Source: JAEUPI01 sp046348365 (GTDB lineage: Bacteria > Pseudomonadota > Gammaproteobacteria > Burkholderiales > Burkholderiaceae_C). From it: DNA of 64,000 nucleotides. The notes under the pieces were generated by a model. The model saw nothing but the letters and a program-made list of their open reading frames with translations, was not told where the DNA came from and ran no database searches. This document shows, in pieces, positions 26,887 to 36,911 of the stretch. A program made the position numbers and the translations under genes. The stretch lies in the NCBI GenBank assembly GCA_046348365.1, contig JAXMEL010000001.1, positions 1,398,946 to 1,462,945 of the forward strand, given 5' to 3'. The first letter of the stretch is position 1. Every line of letters begins with the position of its first letter.

Positions 26887-27762
26887 CTATGACGGCGGCA
26901 GGTTCTCCAGTGGGCTGATCACCTTGCGCAGGACCTCTGTGGCCACGTGCGTGTAAAGCGCGGTGGTCTCCAGGCGCTTGTGACCAAGCAGCACCTGGAT
27001 GACACGGATGTCGACCTTTTGCTCCAGCAGGTGGGTCGCGAAGCTGTGCCTCAAGGTGTGCATCGACACGCGCTTGTCGATGTGCGCCGCTTCGGCCGCG
27101 TCGTGGATGGCACGGTTGAGCTGCCTCGGGGTCACTGGGTCAATCTTGTTGAGCCCTGGGAACAGCCATCCATTGGGCAGGATCTTCCCTTGGGCGTGGC
27201 CGACGCGCCACCACGCACGCAGCCGCTCGAGGAGCACCGGTGAGAGCATGGCGTAGCGGTCCTTGCGGCCCTTGCCTTGCTCTACACGCAGGGTCATGCG
27301 CTCGCTGTCGATGTCGGTGACCTTCAGCGAAATGACCTCGCTGGCACGCAGCCCGGCACCGTAGGCCACTGATAGCGCGGCCTGGGACTTGAGGTTCGGC
27401 GCTGCGGCAATCAGGCGGGCGACCTCCTCGCAGCTCAACACCACGGGCAGCTTGCGCGGCTGCGGCACCGGCTGCATCTTGACCATCAGTTCGCCACGCC
27501 CGAGCGTGACGTCGAAGAAGAACTTGAGCCCGCTGAGGGTGCAGTTGATGGTGGCTGGCGAGGTACCGGTGTCGACCATATGCAGCTGGAAGCTGCGCAG
27601 TTCTTCCGCGGTCGCGGTGTCGGGTGAACGCTTCAGGAACGCAGCGAACCTGCGCACTGCACGGATGTAGCCGATCTGGGTCTTGCCGTTGAGCTTGCGC
27701 ATGCGCATGTCGTCGATCATGCGTTGCCGCAGCGGGGAGACCGTGGGCGTCAATGAGGTCAT
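26887..27762 (-). CDS. IS91-associated tyrosine recombinase
   Basis: A 291-residue XerC/D-like protein with a core-binding SAM-like domain (about residues 1-100) and a catalytic domain: Arg in GAGLRASEVISL, Lys in GKGRKDRY, HTLRHSFATHLL, and LLGHKRLETTALYTHV containing the second His and the Tyr. Sequence and position match the integrase that accompanies IS91-type transposases. Confidence 0.92.
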   Translation of the reverse strand: MTSLTPTVSPLRQRMIDDMRMRKLNGKTQIGYIRAVRRFAAFLKRSPDTATAEELRSFQLHMVDTGTSPATINCTLSGLKFFFDVTLGRGELMVKMQPVPQPRKLPVVLSCEEVARLIAAAPNLKSQAALSVAYGAGLRASEVISLKVTDIDSERMTLRVEQGKGRKDRYAMLSPVLLERLRAWWRVGHAQGKILPNGWLFPGLNKIDPVTPRQLNRAIHDAAEAAHIDKRVSMHTLRHSFATHLLEQKVDIRVIQVLLGHKRLETTALYTHVATEVLRKVISPLENLPPS

Positions 27763-28009
27763 GGCGTTGCTCCAGTCGAAGAGCGAGGCGGATCGCCTCG
27801 CTCGTCAACTTGGCACAGCCATGGGCGCTACGAGCGGCGGAAACGCTGCCGGAGCGCTTACCGCGCGAGCGGTTTAGTCCATCGCTGCATCGTGACCACT
27901 CGGGCAATAGCGAACTGCCCCTTCTGCGCAGCGCTGTGGTACGCGCGAGGGTGAGGTGGACGAGGCGCAGCTTACGACCGCGAAGCGCGACAGCGACGCC
28001 CGCCGGCCG

Positions 28010-31000
28010 TCAGGTCGTGGTCCGGCAACGCTCGATCCAGGCCGCCGTCTGACGCTCCTGCAATGCGTTCTGCGCGAGTCGCTGCGCCAGCGCCGGGAAG
28101 TCGACCTGGTCGAGCGGCTGATCCTGGTTGAAGCACGAGAACACGTAGCTCACTGCACCGGTGACCGGGTCCTTGTGCGGTTGCAGGCACTGCGCGCACA
28201 CTTCCTTCATCATGCACTGCATCGGTGAGTTGATCGAGCCGAATGCGCGGTGTTGCGGCTTCAGGTACGGACCGAGCTGCGCGTGGCGCGCGGCTGCCAC
28301 CGCGGCCATCATGCGGTCGGAGCCGATCGCGACGATGCGATCGGCGTCTTGCATGCGCAGCGCGCCGGGCTGCTGCAGATCCGCGAGCTCGCCGCGCGCA
28401 TACGCGGTCATCGCTTCGACGATGTTGCCCACAGCGCTGCGGTCCTGCGGCCGACCGGGCTCGAAGCCCGGTGCTTCGTCGCAGCACCAGACGATCACGT
28501 CGGCGGCGGCCTCGATCTCGGCCACCTTGTAGCGGTCGACGCGCTTCTTGTAGCCGGCGAAGTAGAGCACGCGCGACCCCGCCGCGCGAAACGCCGCGCC
28601 GATCGAGCAGCACCGCATTGCCGAAGGCCGCCACCCACCAGCACGACGGTCTCGCCGGGCTCGATCTCGGTGGGCGCTCCGGTCGGGCCCATCAGCACCA
28701 CCGGCTCGCCCGGTTGCAGGTCGGTGCACAGGTTCGATGAGCCACCCATCGAGCACGATGGCCGACACCAGGCCGCTCGCCGATCGACCCAGGCGCCGGT
28801 CAGTGCCAGGCCTTCCATCGCGAGCGTCGTCGCTGGCCGTCGGGGCTCGCCCGCCGCGCGCGCGTTTCAGTTCTGCAGCCGATAGAACTGGCCGGGCTGG
28901 AAGCGGCGCGCCGCCATCGGCGCGCGCGCACGACCACCTCGACGATGTCGGGCGTCAGGCGTTCGACGCGCTCGACGCGGGCGCGCAGCAGGTCGTCGAG
29001 CCGCGCGGCGAACGCCGAAGTCTCCGCCGCCGACCGGCTCACGGCGCGCGAGCACGTCGCACACCACCGGATAGCCATGCCGCGCCGAGGCCATCGCCTT
29101 GACGACGTTGCCGAAGTAGCTCGGGTGCAGATCGCCGAAGAACGACAGCATGCGGCCGTCGTCCACGCGCGCCAGCAGCACCTGCGCGGTCTCGGGCTTG
29201 GCGTTGCCGTAGGCGGGCTTGACCGGTCGGCCGTCGGCGTCGATCGCGCGAAAGTAGCGCCCGTCCAGCGCGAAGTGCGTCGCGTCCTCGCGCGCCAGCA
29301 CGGTGTTGGGCTGCGTGCCGGCGGCCACGAAGACGGTGCGCGCCCGCGTGCGCCACGCCTGGCCGTCGCGCCAGCGGCCATCGTCGCCGCGCAACTGGCG
29401 CGCGAAGCTGATCGACTCGACGGCGCCGCCGGCATCGACGTCGATGCGGGTGGGCGCCAGGCATTCGGCGAACCGGATGCCTTCCTCGAGCGCCTTCTCC
29501 ACTTCCTCGTGGTTCAGCGTGTACGACGGGCTGTCGACCAGACGCTTGCGGTAGGCAATCGTCACCGCCCCATTGCTGCAACAGCTCGACGACCCGCGCA
29601 GCGCGCCTTCGCGCTGCGCCGCCTCGCGCTCGGCGCGGATCGCGCGCGCGTGCGCGAGGAACTCCTCGGCAATCGCCTGGTCTTCGGCGCCAGCCGGCGC
29701 GCGCCCCGGCTTCGCCCAGCCGAGCCGCCAGCGCCTCGTGGCGGGCGAGGAACTTCTCCACCTGCACCGCGTAGTACGCCAGCGATTCGGTCGCGGTGTC
29801 GATCGCCGTGAGCCCGCCGCCGATGACCACCACCGGCAGCCGCAACTGCATGTTCGCCAGCGAGTCCTTGCGCGCTGCGCCGGTCAACTGCAGCGCCATC
29901 AGGAAGTCGCTCGCGGTCCGCACGCCGCGCGCCAGCCCGTTGGGGATGTCCAGCGTGGTCGGCTTGCCGGCGCCCATCGCCAGCGCGACGTGATCGAAAC
30001 CGAGCGCGAACGCGTCGCTCACGGTCAGCGTGCTGCCGAAACGCACGCCGCCGATCAGCGAGAAGCGCTCGCGCCGCTCGATCAGCAGCCGCACCGGTTT
30101 CCGGGAAGTTCTTGTTCCACCACGTACGGTGATGCCGTACTCGGCAACGCCGCCAAGCCGGCCATCACCCGCTCGCCGAGCGGTTCGTACAACGTGCGTA
30201 CGTCGTGGATCGGCACGAACGGCACGCGCGCGTGCCGTCGGCGCGCACGCCGTTCACGGCTTCGTCGAGCGGCTCGATCTTCAGGCCATCGATGCCGACC
30301 ACACCGTGGCCCACTCGTTCAGCAGGTGGTGCGCCAGCGTGAAACCGGCCGGCCCCATGCCGACAACCAGCACCTTGTAGCCGCCGTCGGGTTTGGGCAG
30401 CGGCCGGCGCCAGAGATCAGCGGATTCCAGCGCGTCAGCAGCGAGTAGATCTCGAAGCCCCACGGCAATTCCAGCACGTCCTTCAGCGCGCGGGTCTCGG
30501 CCTGCGGAATGTCGACCGGCGCCTGCTTCTGGTAGATGCAGGCCTTCATGCAGTCGTTGCAGATGCGGTGACCGGTGGCGGCCAACATCGGGTTGTAGGC
30601 CATGATCATCGCCAGCGCGCCGATCGCGTGGCCCTGCGTCTTCAGCAGTGGAACTCGGAGATGCGCTCCTCCAGCGGACAGCCGGCGAGGCTCACGCCGA
30701 ACGGCGACCGCTTCCACGGCGTGGCTGCATCCGGCCCTGCGCGTCCTTCAGGCCCTTGGAGCACGAATCCTTGCCTTGCTTGTGGCACCAGATGCGGTAG
30801 TTGGTGCTGATCGAGCGCGCCGCGCAGGTCGGTGCCCGGATCGGTCGGCGCGAAACCCTCGCGCCGGCGCAGATGATCCGGGGCTATCGTGAATGTGCGA
30901 ACGCCTTGATCTTCATGCTCGCGGGCGTGGCCGAGCAGGCAGCGGATCGACCCTTGCCCGGCTTGAACCGAAGAGCACGTCCATCGCATGGCGCTGCCCG

Positions 31001-31576
31001 CCGGCTTCGGTCGTCGCCGCCCATGCGCTGTAGCGCAACGCCACGGCGAGGCGAGCCTGGGCTTTCGCGCGGAGATCGCCCGATGCGGGCTCCATCGGCC
31101 TCGGTGCGTTGCGCGTCGAGCACGGCGCGCGCGAACGCCAGCTCGTCGAACGGCCCGCCGAGCCACGCCTCGATCTCGTGCAGAGCACCGTCGGGGTCGA
31201 AGCCGGCCAGCTCCGCCGGTGCGAGCTTCGTGGCTTCGCGCCGGACGAACTTCAGCTTCGCTTCGTAGAGCGGATCGAGCGCGCGGTGAGCATCTTTCAG
31301 CGTGGCCAGTGTCGTCGATGCCGAACAGCCGGCCGATGAAGGCATCCAGATGAGGACCGATCTCGACCAGCAGCGCCGCCTCGTCGCGCGCGGACGGTGC
31401 TGCGGCACGTGCGTCGGCGAGCCGCTGCGCGAGCCCGGCGTCAGCGGCGCGCAGCGCACCGACGAAGGCCTCGTCGATGCGACGCAGCCCCTCACGCGAG
31501 TACAGGTCTTCGAAACGCAGTCCGTCAGCCAGGTCGAGAACGGCAGCCAAGTGGGCTCCTTGTTCGAGGTGGACAT
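28010..31576 (-). pseudogene. Frameshifted FAD/NAD(P) Fe-S oxidoreductase with PyrK-like C-terminus
   Basis: Pieces of one long protein (about 1,150-1,190 residues) appear in order but in changing frames. First, a helical N-terminal part (LADGLRFEDLYSREGL near 31530; EAKLKFVRREATKLAPAELAGFDPDGALHEIEAWLGGPFDELAFARAVLDA at 31270-31110). Next CHKQGKDSC-type cysteines near 30780, CNDCMKACIYQKQAP near 30540, and GYKVLVVGMGPAGFTLAHHLLNEWATV (30380-30300), an FAD motif. Then VVVIGGGLTAIDTATESLAYYAVQVEKFL (29840-29750) and FVAAGTQPNTVLAR (29330-29285). Last, a PyrK-like [2Fe-2S] tail CMMKEVCAQC...CFNQDQPLDQVDFPAL (28215-28100). At least ten frame changes are needed. Product would have fed electrons to flavin reductases or ferredoxin enzymes. 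It is either decayed or poorly sequenced. Confidence 0.75.
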
Positions 31577-31579
31577 CGG

Positions 31580-33034
31580 TCAGGCCGCGGGCGGTGCCCA
31601 CGGAGCCGGCGTCAACCGGCGCTTGCCGTCTTTCGTCTTGCGCACGCCAGGCTCATCGAGCCCCGTGCGGTCCCAGAACTGGCATGTGACCTCCTCGTGC
31701 TTCTCGTCGAGCGCCTCGCAGTAGTTCGCGTAGATGCACAGGTTGATGGCGTCGCCGTGGCCGGTGCGTACTTTAATGAACCAATCCAGACCAGCGAAGG
31801 GCTGGCGCAGGCCGAATCCGACCACGTCGGCGCGGTCGGACGCGAGCAAGTCCTCGGCCTGGGCAAAGCCGTGGACGCCGCCCGTGACGACGACGGCGTC
31901 GGCAGACCGGCGTTGCAGATCGCGGCGCGAATGCGCGCCGAGGCCTCGACATTGCGGCCGAACGGGCCGCGTTCGTCCGACACGTGGTGCGGCATGCATT
32001 CGTAGCCGCTCGGCCCGTGTACGGATACGACGACCAGCCGATCGCCGGCTGCTTGGCATCCTCGAACTTGCCGCCTCGACAGCGACAGGAAGTCCATGCC
32101 GGCGCGCGCGCGAACGCCACGCCGTAGTGCATCGAATCCTCCACGGCGGAGCCTCCGCGATGCAGTCTTCCGACGGGAATCGGCAGCCCACGGCATAGTC
32201 GGTGCCGACCTCGGCACGCACGCGCTCGAACACTTCCAGCGCGAGCCACCACGCGTCCGTCGCCAGGACCCGCCGTAGCCGTCGTCGCTGGTGTTCAGCG
32301 CCGAGAGGAACGAAGCCATCGTGTACGCATGCGCATAGTGCAGCTCGACGCCGTCGAAGCCTGCTTCGCGCGCCCGCCGCGCCCGCGAAGAGGGCGGGCA
32401 GCACCTGCGGCAGCTCGCGGATGTGCGCCAGGTGCGTGTCGGTGACCCGCTCGCGCGCACCCATGCGCAGCGCCTGAGGTTCGCGTGCATCAGCGCCTCG
32501 GTCTGCCAGCGGTCTTCCGGCAGCCCGAGCAGGGCCTGCCGCACCGCCTGCTCGTCGCCATTTGCCATGCCCAGCGCGGCGCGATGCCGATCGGTAGTAC
32601 GCAGGTGCTGGCCCAGGAAGACTTCGCCGGCTCCGGGCGGCGACGGATCGACAGGAAGTCGATCAACTGGATGAAGAGCTTGGTCTCGCCGTCGCTCGCC
32701 TGGCGGACCGCATCGGCGATGCGCCGCAGGCCGGGCACGAAGCGGTCATGACCGATGCGCAGCAACGGACCGCTCGGCACGTCGCGAATACCGGTGGCTT
32801 CGAGCACGATGGCGCCCGGCCGCCCCCGCGGCGAAGCGCGAGTACCAATCGACGTTGTCGTCGGTGACGAAACCGTCTTCGGTGGCACGCCACGGCACCA
32901 TCGCAGGCACCCACGTGCGGGTCGCCAGCGAACGGCCCGGCTGGTGGGCTGAACAGCCGCGAGCGGCTGGCCGCGTCGCGCGTGGGCCATGGGCCGGGCT
33001 TCGTCTTCCACTTGATCTTCTGCGGGGGCGCCAC
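31580..33034 (-). pseudogene. Frameshifted old-yellow-enzyme family reductase
   Basis: Fragments in shifting frames reconstruct an NADH:flavin oxidoreductase. It begins at GTG 33034 (APPQKIKWKTKPGPWP), then TRTWVPAMVPWRATEDGFVTDDNVDWYSRFAAG, VLEATGIRDVPSGPLLRIGHDRFVPGLRRIADAVRQASDGETKLFIQLIDFLSIRRRPEP (about 32820-32640), an HYAHAYTMASFLSALNTSDDGYGGS segment near 32320, and the C-terminal CIYANYCEALDEKHEEVTCQFWDRTGLDEPGV with a cysteine cluster, ending at the stop at 31580. It is a relative of the intact reductase at 15028 but lacks the fibronectin-like tail. Several single-base frame changes are needed. A perfect copy of the shared operator lies 41 bp upstream, so the promoter looks conserved even though the gene is broken. 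Confidence 0.75.
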
Positions 33035-33074
33035 ATGGATCAGTCCTCCTCGGCAGCTGCGATCCGCCATACGA

Positions 33075-33090
33075 TTTAGGCTTGAACTAA
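33075..33090 (+). promoter_or_regulatory. Shared dyad operator upstream of the broken flavin reductase
   Basis: TTTAGGCTTGAACTAA, the best copy of the TTAG-N7-CTAA motif. It lies 41 bp upstream of the flavin reductase start (minus strand) and 77 bp downstream of the iorB stop. Confidence 0.65.
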
Positions 33091-33167
33091 TAGCGCCGCA
33101 AGACGACCCGGCCCCACCCGCCCGTCCTCAGCGCAATGGCTGCACGCGCTCGGTGCCGACCGGCGGA

Positions 33168-34718
33168 TCAAGGCAGGGCGAGGCCGAGCGCCCGCCAACG
33201 TGCATCGAGCGCCTGACCCGACGCGTCCTGCGGCGCCGCCTGGCGCAGGCTGGCCAGCAGCGCGGCAGCATCGTCGCGTCCGGTGAGCGCGCGCGCGGCG
33301 CCCATCAAGCGATCGAAGCGGCTGCTGCCGCGGGCATGCGTATCGGCGTAGCCCTTGATCAGTTGACGACAGCGAACGATCTCGAGCGCGAGCGCCGGAT
33401 CGCGCGCGCAGGTTCGCTGCACGTCGGCGAGCCAGGCGTCGAGGTGTTGCTGCTCGCGTTGGTGCCGCAGGCTGCCGCGTCGCCAGCGGCGCAGTGCGGC
33501 AACCATGCGCAGCTGCAGGTGCCCGCGCACGGTGCCCGGTCGGATGCGGCGGCTGCGGTCGATGCGTGGCGCGAGCCAGCCGCGCACGCGCGGCGAGGCC
33601 TCGATCCAGCGCGCCAGCCGGATCGGCAACGCCGCGCACACTTCATCCAGGCGCGGGTGGAGGAACTCTTCGATATGGACCACCTCCCCGGCAGAGGCGC
33701 CCAGTTCGCTGTAGATCCGCGTGAAGCGTTCGCCACGGGTCTTCAGGTCGGCGACGCGAATCACGTCGTCGTAGGCCATCGCAACGGCCACCTGGCGTGC
33801 GGCCTCGCGCGTGAGCGGATGGCCGCGTGCGGCGCCGCCCCCGCTGCGCTCGACATGCAGCACCCGCGCCATGCGGTCGAGATACTCGCTGCCGTAGCGC
33901 GCGTCCTGGTACTCGACGACGCGCGCCAGCCCGGCGCCGAGCATCGGCCACGCCGCCTCGGGGTAGTCGCGGCGGATGCGGTCGATGAGCGGCTGCAGTT
34001 CGGCACTGGCCGCCTTCTCGGGCAGCGGCGGCGGCGGCGTCTGCATGGAGTCGGCGACCTGAATCACCGCGGGTGTGCGCCGCGCCACATCGGCCGCTGC
34101 GCGCAGCGCGCGAAGACTCGCCTCGACCCCGACGCCGGCACGCTGCACGGTCGCCTCGAAGGCTGCTTGCTCGAACGGCAGTTCACCGCAACCGGCGAGT
34201 GCGCCGAACAGGCTCGCCGAGATCACGCTGCCGCTGCGCACAGCGAGCGCAGCCATGTCGTCACAGACCAGACGCCGCGCCTGCGCACGCACCAGCTCGA
34301 TCACGGTTCCCGCGTCGGCGATGCCGTTTCCGGGCACCACCTTTTCGTCGGCCGAATAGGTCCGATGCGACGATGCGATCACCGTCGTGCGCGCCGGCGT
34401 CACGAAGCCGCGCTGCACCGCTCGCCCTGCCTCCATCAGCTCGGATGCGATGACGATGTCGACCTCGCCCGGCACCGGCATCTGGGCGAGCACCGGCTGC
34501 CGCCCATCAGCGGGCAGCGCGCTGCGCGGCAGCATCTCGATGTAGTAGATGGTCGCCCCGGTGCGCTGCGCGACGCCGGCCACCGACGTCGACTGCGCGA
34601 TGAAGCCGTTGCTCTCGGCGAGATCGACGATCCAGTCGACCAGCACACCGCCGCCCTGCCCGCCGAGCGCCTGCACGCAGATCGTGACGGGCCACTCGCG
34701 CTGCCTGTGCGCGTTCAC
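33168..34718 (-). CDS. iorB: Indolepyruvate ferredoxin oxidoreductase subunit beta, IorB, with DUF6537-type C-terminal domain
   Basis: A 516-residue protein. The N-terminal gamma-type 2-oxoacid oxidoreductase domain (ALGGQGGGVLVDWIVDLAESNGFIAQSTSVAGVAQRTGATIYYIEM, about residues 18-62) is fused to a helical C-terminal half found in bacterial IorB. The GTG at 34718 overlaps the iorA stop (GTGA). With IorA it converts aryl pyruvates and CoA to aryl-acetyl-CoA, reducing ferredoxin. Unlike its downstream neighbours, this frame is intact. Confidence 0.9.
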   Translation of the reverse strand: MNAHRQREWPVTICVQALGGQGGGVLVDWIVDLAESNGFIAQSTSVAGVAQRTGATIYYIEMLPRSALPADGRQPVLAQMPVPGEVDIVIASELMEAGRAVQRGFVTPARTTVIASSHRTYSADEKVVPGNGIADAGTVIELVRAQARRLVCDDMAALAVRSGSVISASLFGALAGCGELPFEQAAFEATVQRAGVGVEASLRALRAAADVARRTPAVIQVADSMQTPPPPLPEKAASAELQPLIDRIRRDYPEAAWPMLGAGLARVVEYQDARYGSEYLDRMARVLHVERSGGGAARGHPLTREAARQVAVAMAYDDVIRVADLKTRGERFTRIYSELGASAGEVVHIEEFLHPRLDEVCAALPIRLARWIEASPRVRGWLAPRIDRSRRIRPGTVRGHLQLRMVAALRRWRRGSLRHQREQQHLDAWLADVQRTCARDPALALEIVRCRQLIKGYADTHARGSSRFDRLMGAARALTGRDDAAALLASLRQAAPQDASGQALDARWRALGLALP

Positions 34719-36907
34719 GCCGGCTCCTGCCGGTAGATCGCGCGCCGGCGCAGCGCCGCCGCCTGCCGCGACTGCAGCAGACCGATGATGCGTGCGCGCA
34801 GCGCATGCACCCAACGCTCGACGCGCCGAGGGTTGCGCACCCACTGCGCCTTGTAGAACGACGGACACAGCGCGGCCGCGTCGGCGACCTCGCCGCAATG
34901 ACCGCAGGCCACGCAGTGTTCGTCGACGTGCGCGACGGGGTCGGGCTTCAGCGGGTCGCCGCTGGCAGCCAGCGTCAGGCTCGGGCAGCCGGACACGCGC
35001 ATGCAGGCGTGGTCGCCGCTGCAGACGGCCGCGTCGACACCGAAGCGCTCCTTGACCACACGCTCGCCGGCCTGCAGCGCCGCGGCGGCACGCGGCCGCT
35101 CGCGACGCTGGCGATTGAGCATGCACTCGGTCTGCGCGATGATGACCTTGGGACCCTGGTATGCGGTGGTCAGCGCTTCGTGCAGCGTCGAACGCATGCG
35201 CGCCACGTCGTAGGTGCGGTCGACGACGCGCACCCACTCGACGCCGACGCCGCGCACTGCGCGCTCGATCGGGTGCATCGTGCTGCGACGCGGGTTGAGG
35301 GCGCGCGACGAGAGGATGTCCTGCCCGCCGGTCGCGGCGGAGTAGTTGTTGTCGACGATGACGGTGACGCCGTCGTTGCGATTGAACACGGCGTTGCCGA
35401 TGCCGCTCGACAGCCCGTTGTGCCAGAAGCCGCCGTCTCCGATGAAGGCGATGGCCCGTTTGCCGCCCTTGACGTTGAAGGCCGACGCGCTGGCGACGCC
35501 GAGGCCGTAACCCATCGTCGTGGCACCGATCTCGAACGGCGGCAGGATCGAGAACAGGTGGCAGCCGATGTCGGCCGACACGTGATGGCGCCCGGTCTCT
35601 TGTTCGACCAGCTTCAGCGACGAGAAGATCGGCCGTTCGGGGCAGCCGACACACAACCCGGGCAACCGTCGCGGCAGCACCGCGTCGAGCGCCGCCGCGG
35701 GGCCGGCTGCCGCGTTGGGTGGCTCGGTCTTCGGCGCGCGCACCGGCGGCGCGATCGGCACCGCCGGCGCGAGCGCCGCCGGATGGTGCCGCTCGAGGAA
35801 GGCGCGCAGCCCCTGGCGCAGCACGGCAACGGTGTAGTCGCCGCCCATCGGCAGCAGGTCCTTGCCGTGCAGCACCGTGTCGATGCCGGCGCGGCGCAGG
35901 ATCTTGCTCAGGGCCTGCTCGTGGAAATCGGGCTGCCCCTCCTCGACGAGCAGCACCGCCTTCTTGCCGCGACAGAAGCGCTCGACCTCGGCATCGACGA
36001 CCGGGTAGGCGACGTTCATCACGTACAGCGGGATGCGCGACGCGCCGAACAAGTCGGCGAGCCCGAGCAGGCGCAGCGCGCGCAGCATGTTGTTGTAGTG
36101 GCCGCCCAGCATCACGATGCCCAGGTGCGCGAGATCGCCGTCGAAGAACTCGTTGAGCCCGCGTTCGGTGATGAACTTCACCGCCGCCGGCCAACGCTGC
36201 TCGACCTTCTCACGCTCGTGCAGGAACGACGCCGGCGGCAAAACGATGCGGTCGGTGTCGCGCAGCGGTGACTCGAGCGCCTGCTGCAGCGTGTACGCGG
36301 GGCGCCGGTTCTCGCGCGTCACGAAGCTGCCGTGCAGGTGGCACGAACGGACACGCAGCTGCAACATCACCGGCGTATGGCTCGCCTCGGACAGCTCGAA
36401 GCCGTCGTGCACGGCCTGCACGATGCGCGGCAGGTGCGGCCGCGGGTCGAGCAGCCACATCTGCGACTTCATCGCGAAGGCATGGGTGCGCTCCTGCATG
36501 ATCGAGGAGCCCTCGCCGTAGTCCTCGCCGATGATGATCAGGGCGCCCCCGGTGACACCCCCCGAAGACAGGTTGGCGAGCGCGTCGGAGGCCACGTTGG
36601 TGCCGACGGTGGATTTCCAGGTCACCGCCCCGCGCACCGGATACATGACCGACGCCGACAACGTTGCCGCGGCGGTCGCCTCGCTGGCCGCCGGCTCGAA
36701 GTACACGCCAAGCTCCTCGAGGATCGGCTGCGCGTCGGCGAGCACGTCCATCAGGTGCGAGATCGGCGAGCCCTGATAGCCGCTGACGTAGGCGACGCCG
36801 GCTTCGAGCAGCGCTTTCGTGACGGCAAGGATTCCCTCGCCTCGGAACTCGGTGCCGGGCGGGACTCGCAGCGTCTCGACTTCGCGGGCGAACGAACGCT
36901 CGGCCAT
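34715..36907 (-). CDS. iorA: Indolepyruvate ferredoxin oxidoreductase subunit alpha, IorA
   Basis: A 730-residue protein. The pyrimidine-binding domain (GYQGSPISHLMDVLADA, about residues 43-59) and TPP-binding domain (GDGGFWHNGLSSGIGNAVFNRNDGVTVIVDNNYSAATGGQ, about 478-517) are present. The C-terminal ferredoxin-like part carries CSGDHACMRVSGC and CVACGHCGEVADAALCP-type cysteines for two [4Fe-4S] clusters. Starts 4 bp after fdhD. Substrates of the family are indolepyruvate, phenylpyruvate and hydroxyphenylpyruvate; the products, aryl-acetyl-CoAs, are what a PadBCD-like enzyme would oxidise. Confidence 0.93.
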   Translation of the reverse strand: MAERSFAREVETLRVPPGTEFRGEGILAVTKALLEAGVAYVSGYQGSPISHLMDVLADAQPILEELGVYFEPAASEATAAATLSASVMYPVRGAVTWKSTVGTNVASDALANLSSGGVTGGALIIIGEDYGEGSSIMQERTHAFAMKSQMWLLDPRPHLPRIVQAVHDGFELSEASHTPVMLQLRVRSCHLHGSFVTRENRRPAYTLQQALESPLRDTDRIVLPPASFLHEREKVEQRWPAAVKFITERGLNEFFDGDLAHLGIVMLGGHYNNMLRALRLLGLADLFGASRIPLYVMNVAYPVVDAEVERFCRGKKAVLLVEEGQPDFHEQALSKILRRAGIDTVLHGKDLLPMGGDYTVAVLRQGLRAFLERHHPAALAPAVPIAPPVRAPKTEPPNAAAGPAAALDAVLPRRLPGLCVGCPERPIFSSLKLVEQETGRHHVSADIGCHLFSILPPFEIGATTMGYGLGVASASAFNVKGGKRAIAFIGDGGFWHNGLSSGIGNAVFNRNDGVTVIVDNNYSAATGGQDILSSRALNPRRSTMHPIERAVRGVGVEWVRVVDRTYDVARMRSTLHEALTTAYQGPKVIIAQTECMLNRQRRERPRAAAALQAGERVVKERFGVDAAVCSGDHACMRVSGCPSLTLAASGDPLKPDPVAHVDEHCVACGHCGEVADAAALCPSFYKAQWVRNPRRVERWVHALRARIIGLLQSRQAAALRRRAIYRQEPA

Positions 36908-36911
36908 GGCG

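Larger units (their letters stand above)
25689..27762 (-). mobile_element. IS91-type element core (transposase plus associated integrase)
   Basis: Two adjacent minus-strand genes 10 bp apart: a tyrosine recombinase and an HUH transposase, the standard pairing in one IS91 subgroup. IS91 elements move by rolling-circle replication, lack terminal inverted repeats and make no target duplication, so exact ends cannot be set; flanks 25359-25688 and 27763-28009 may belong to it. The adjoining 28-33 kb genes are heavily frameshifted. Confidence 0.75.
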
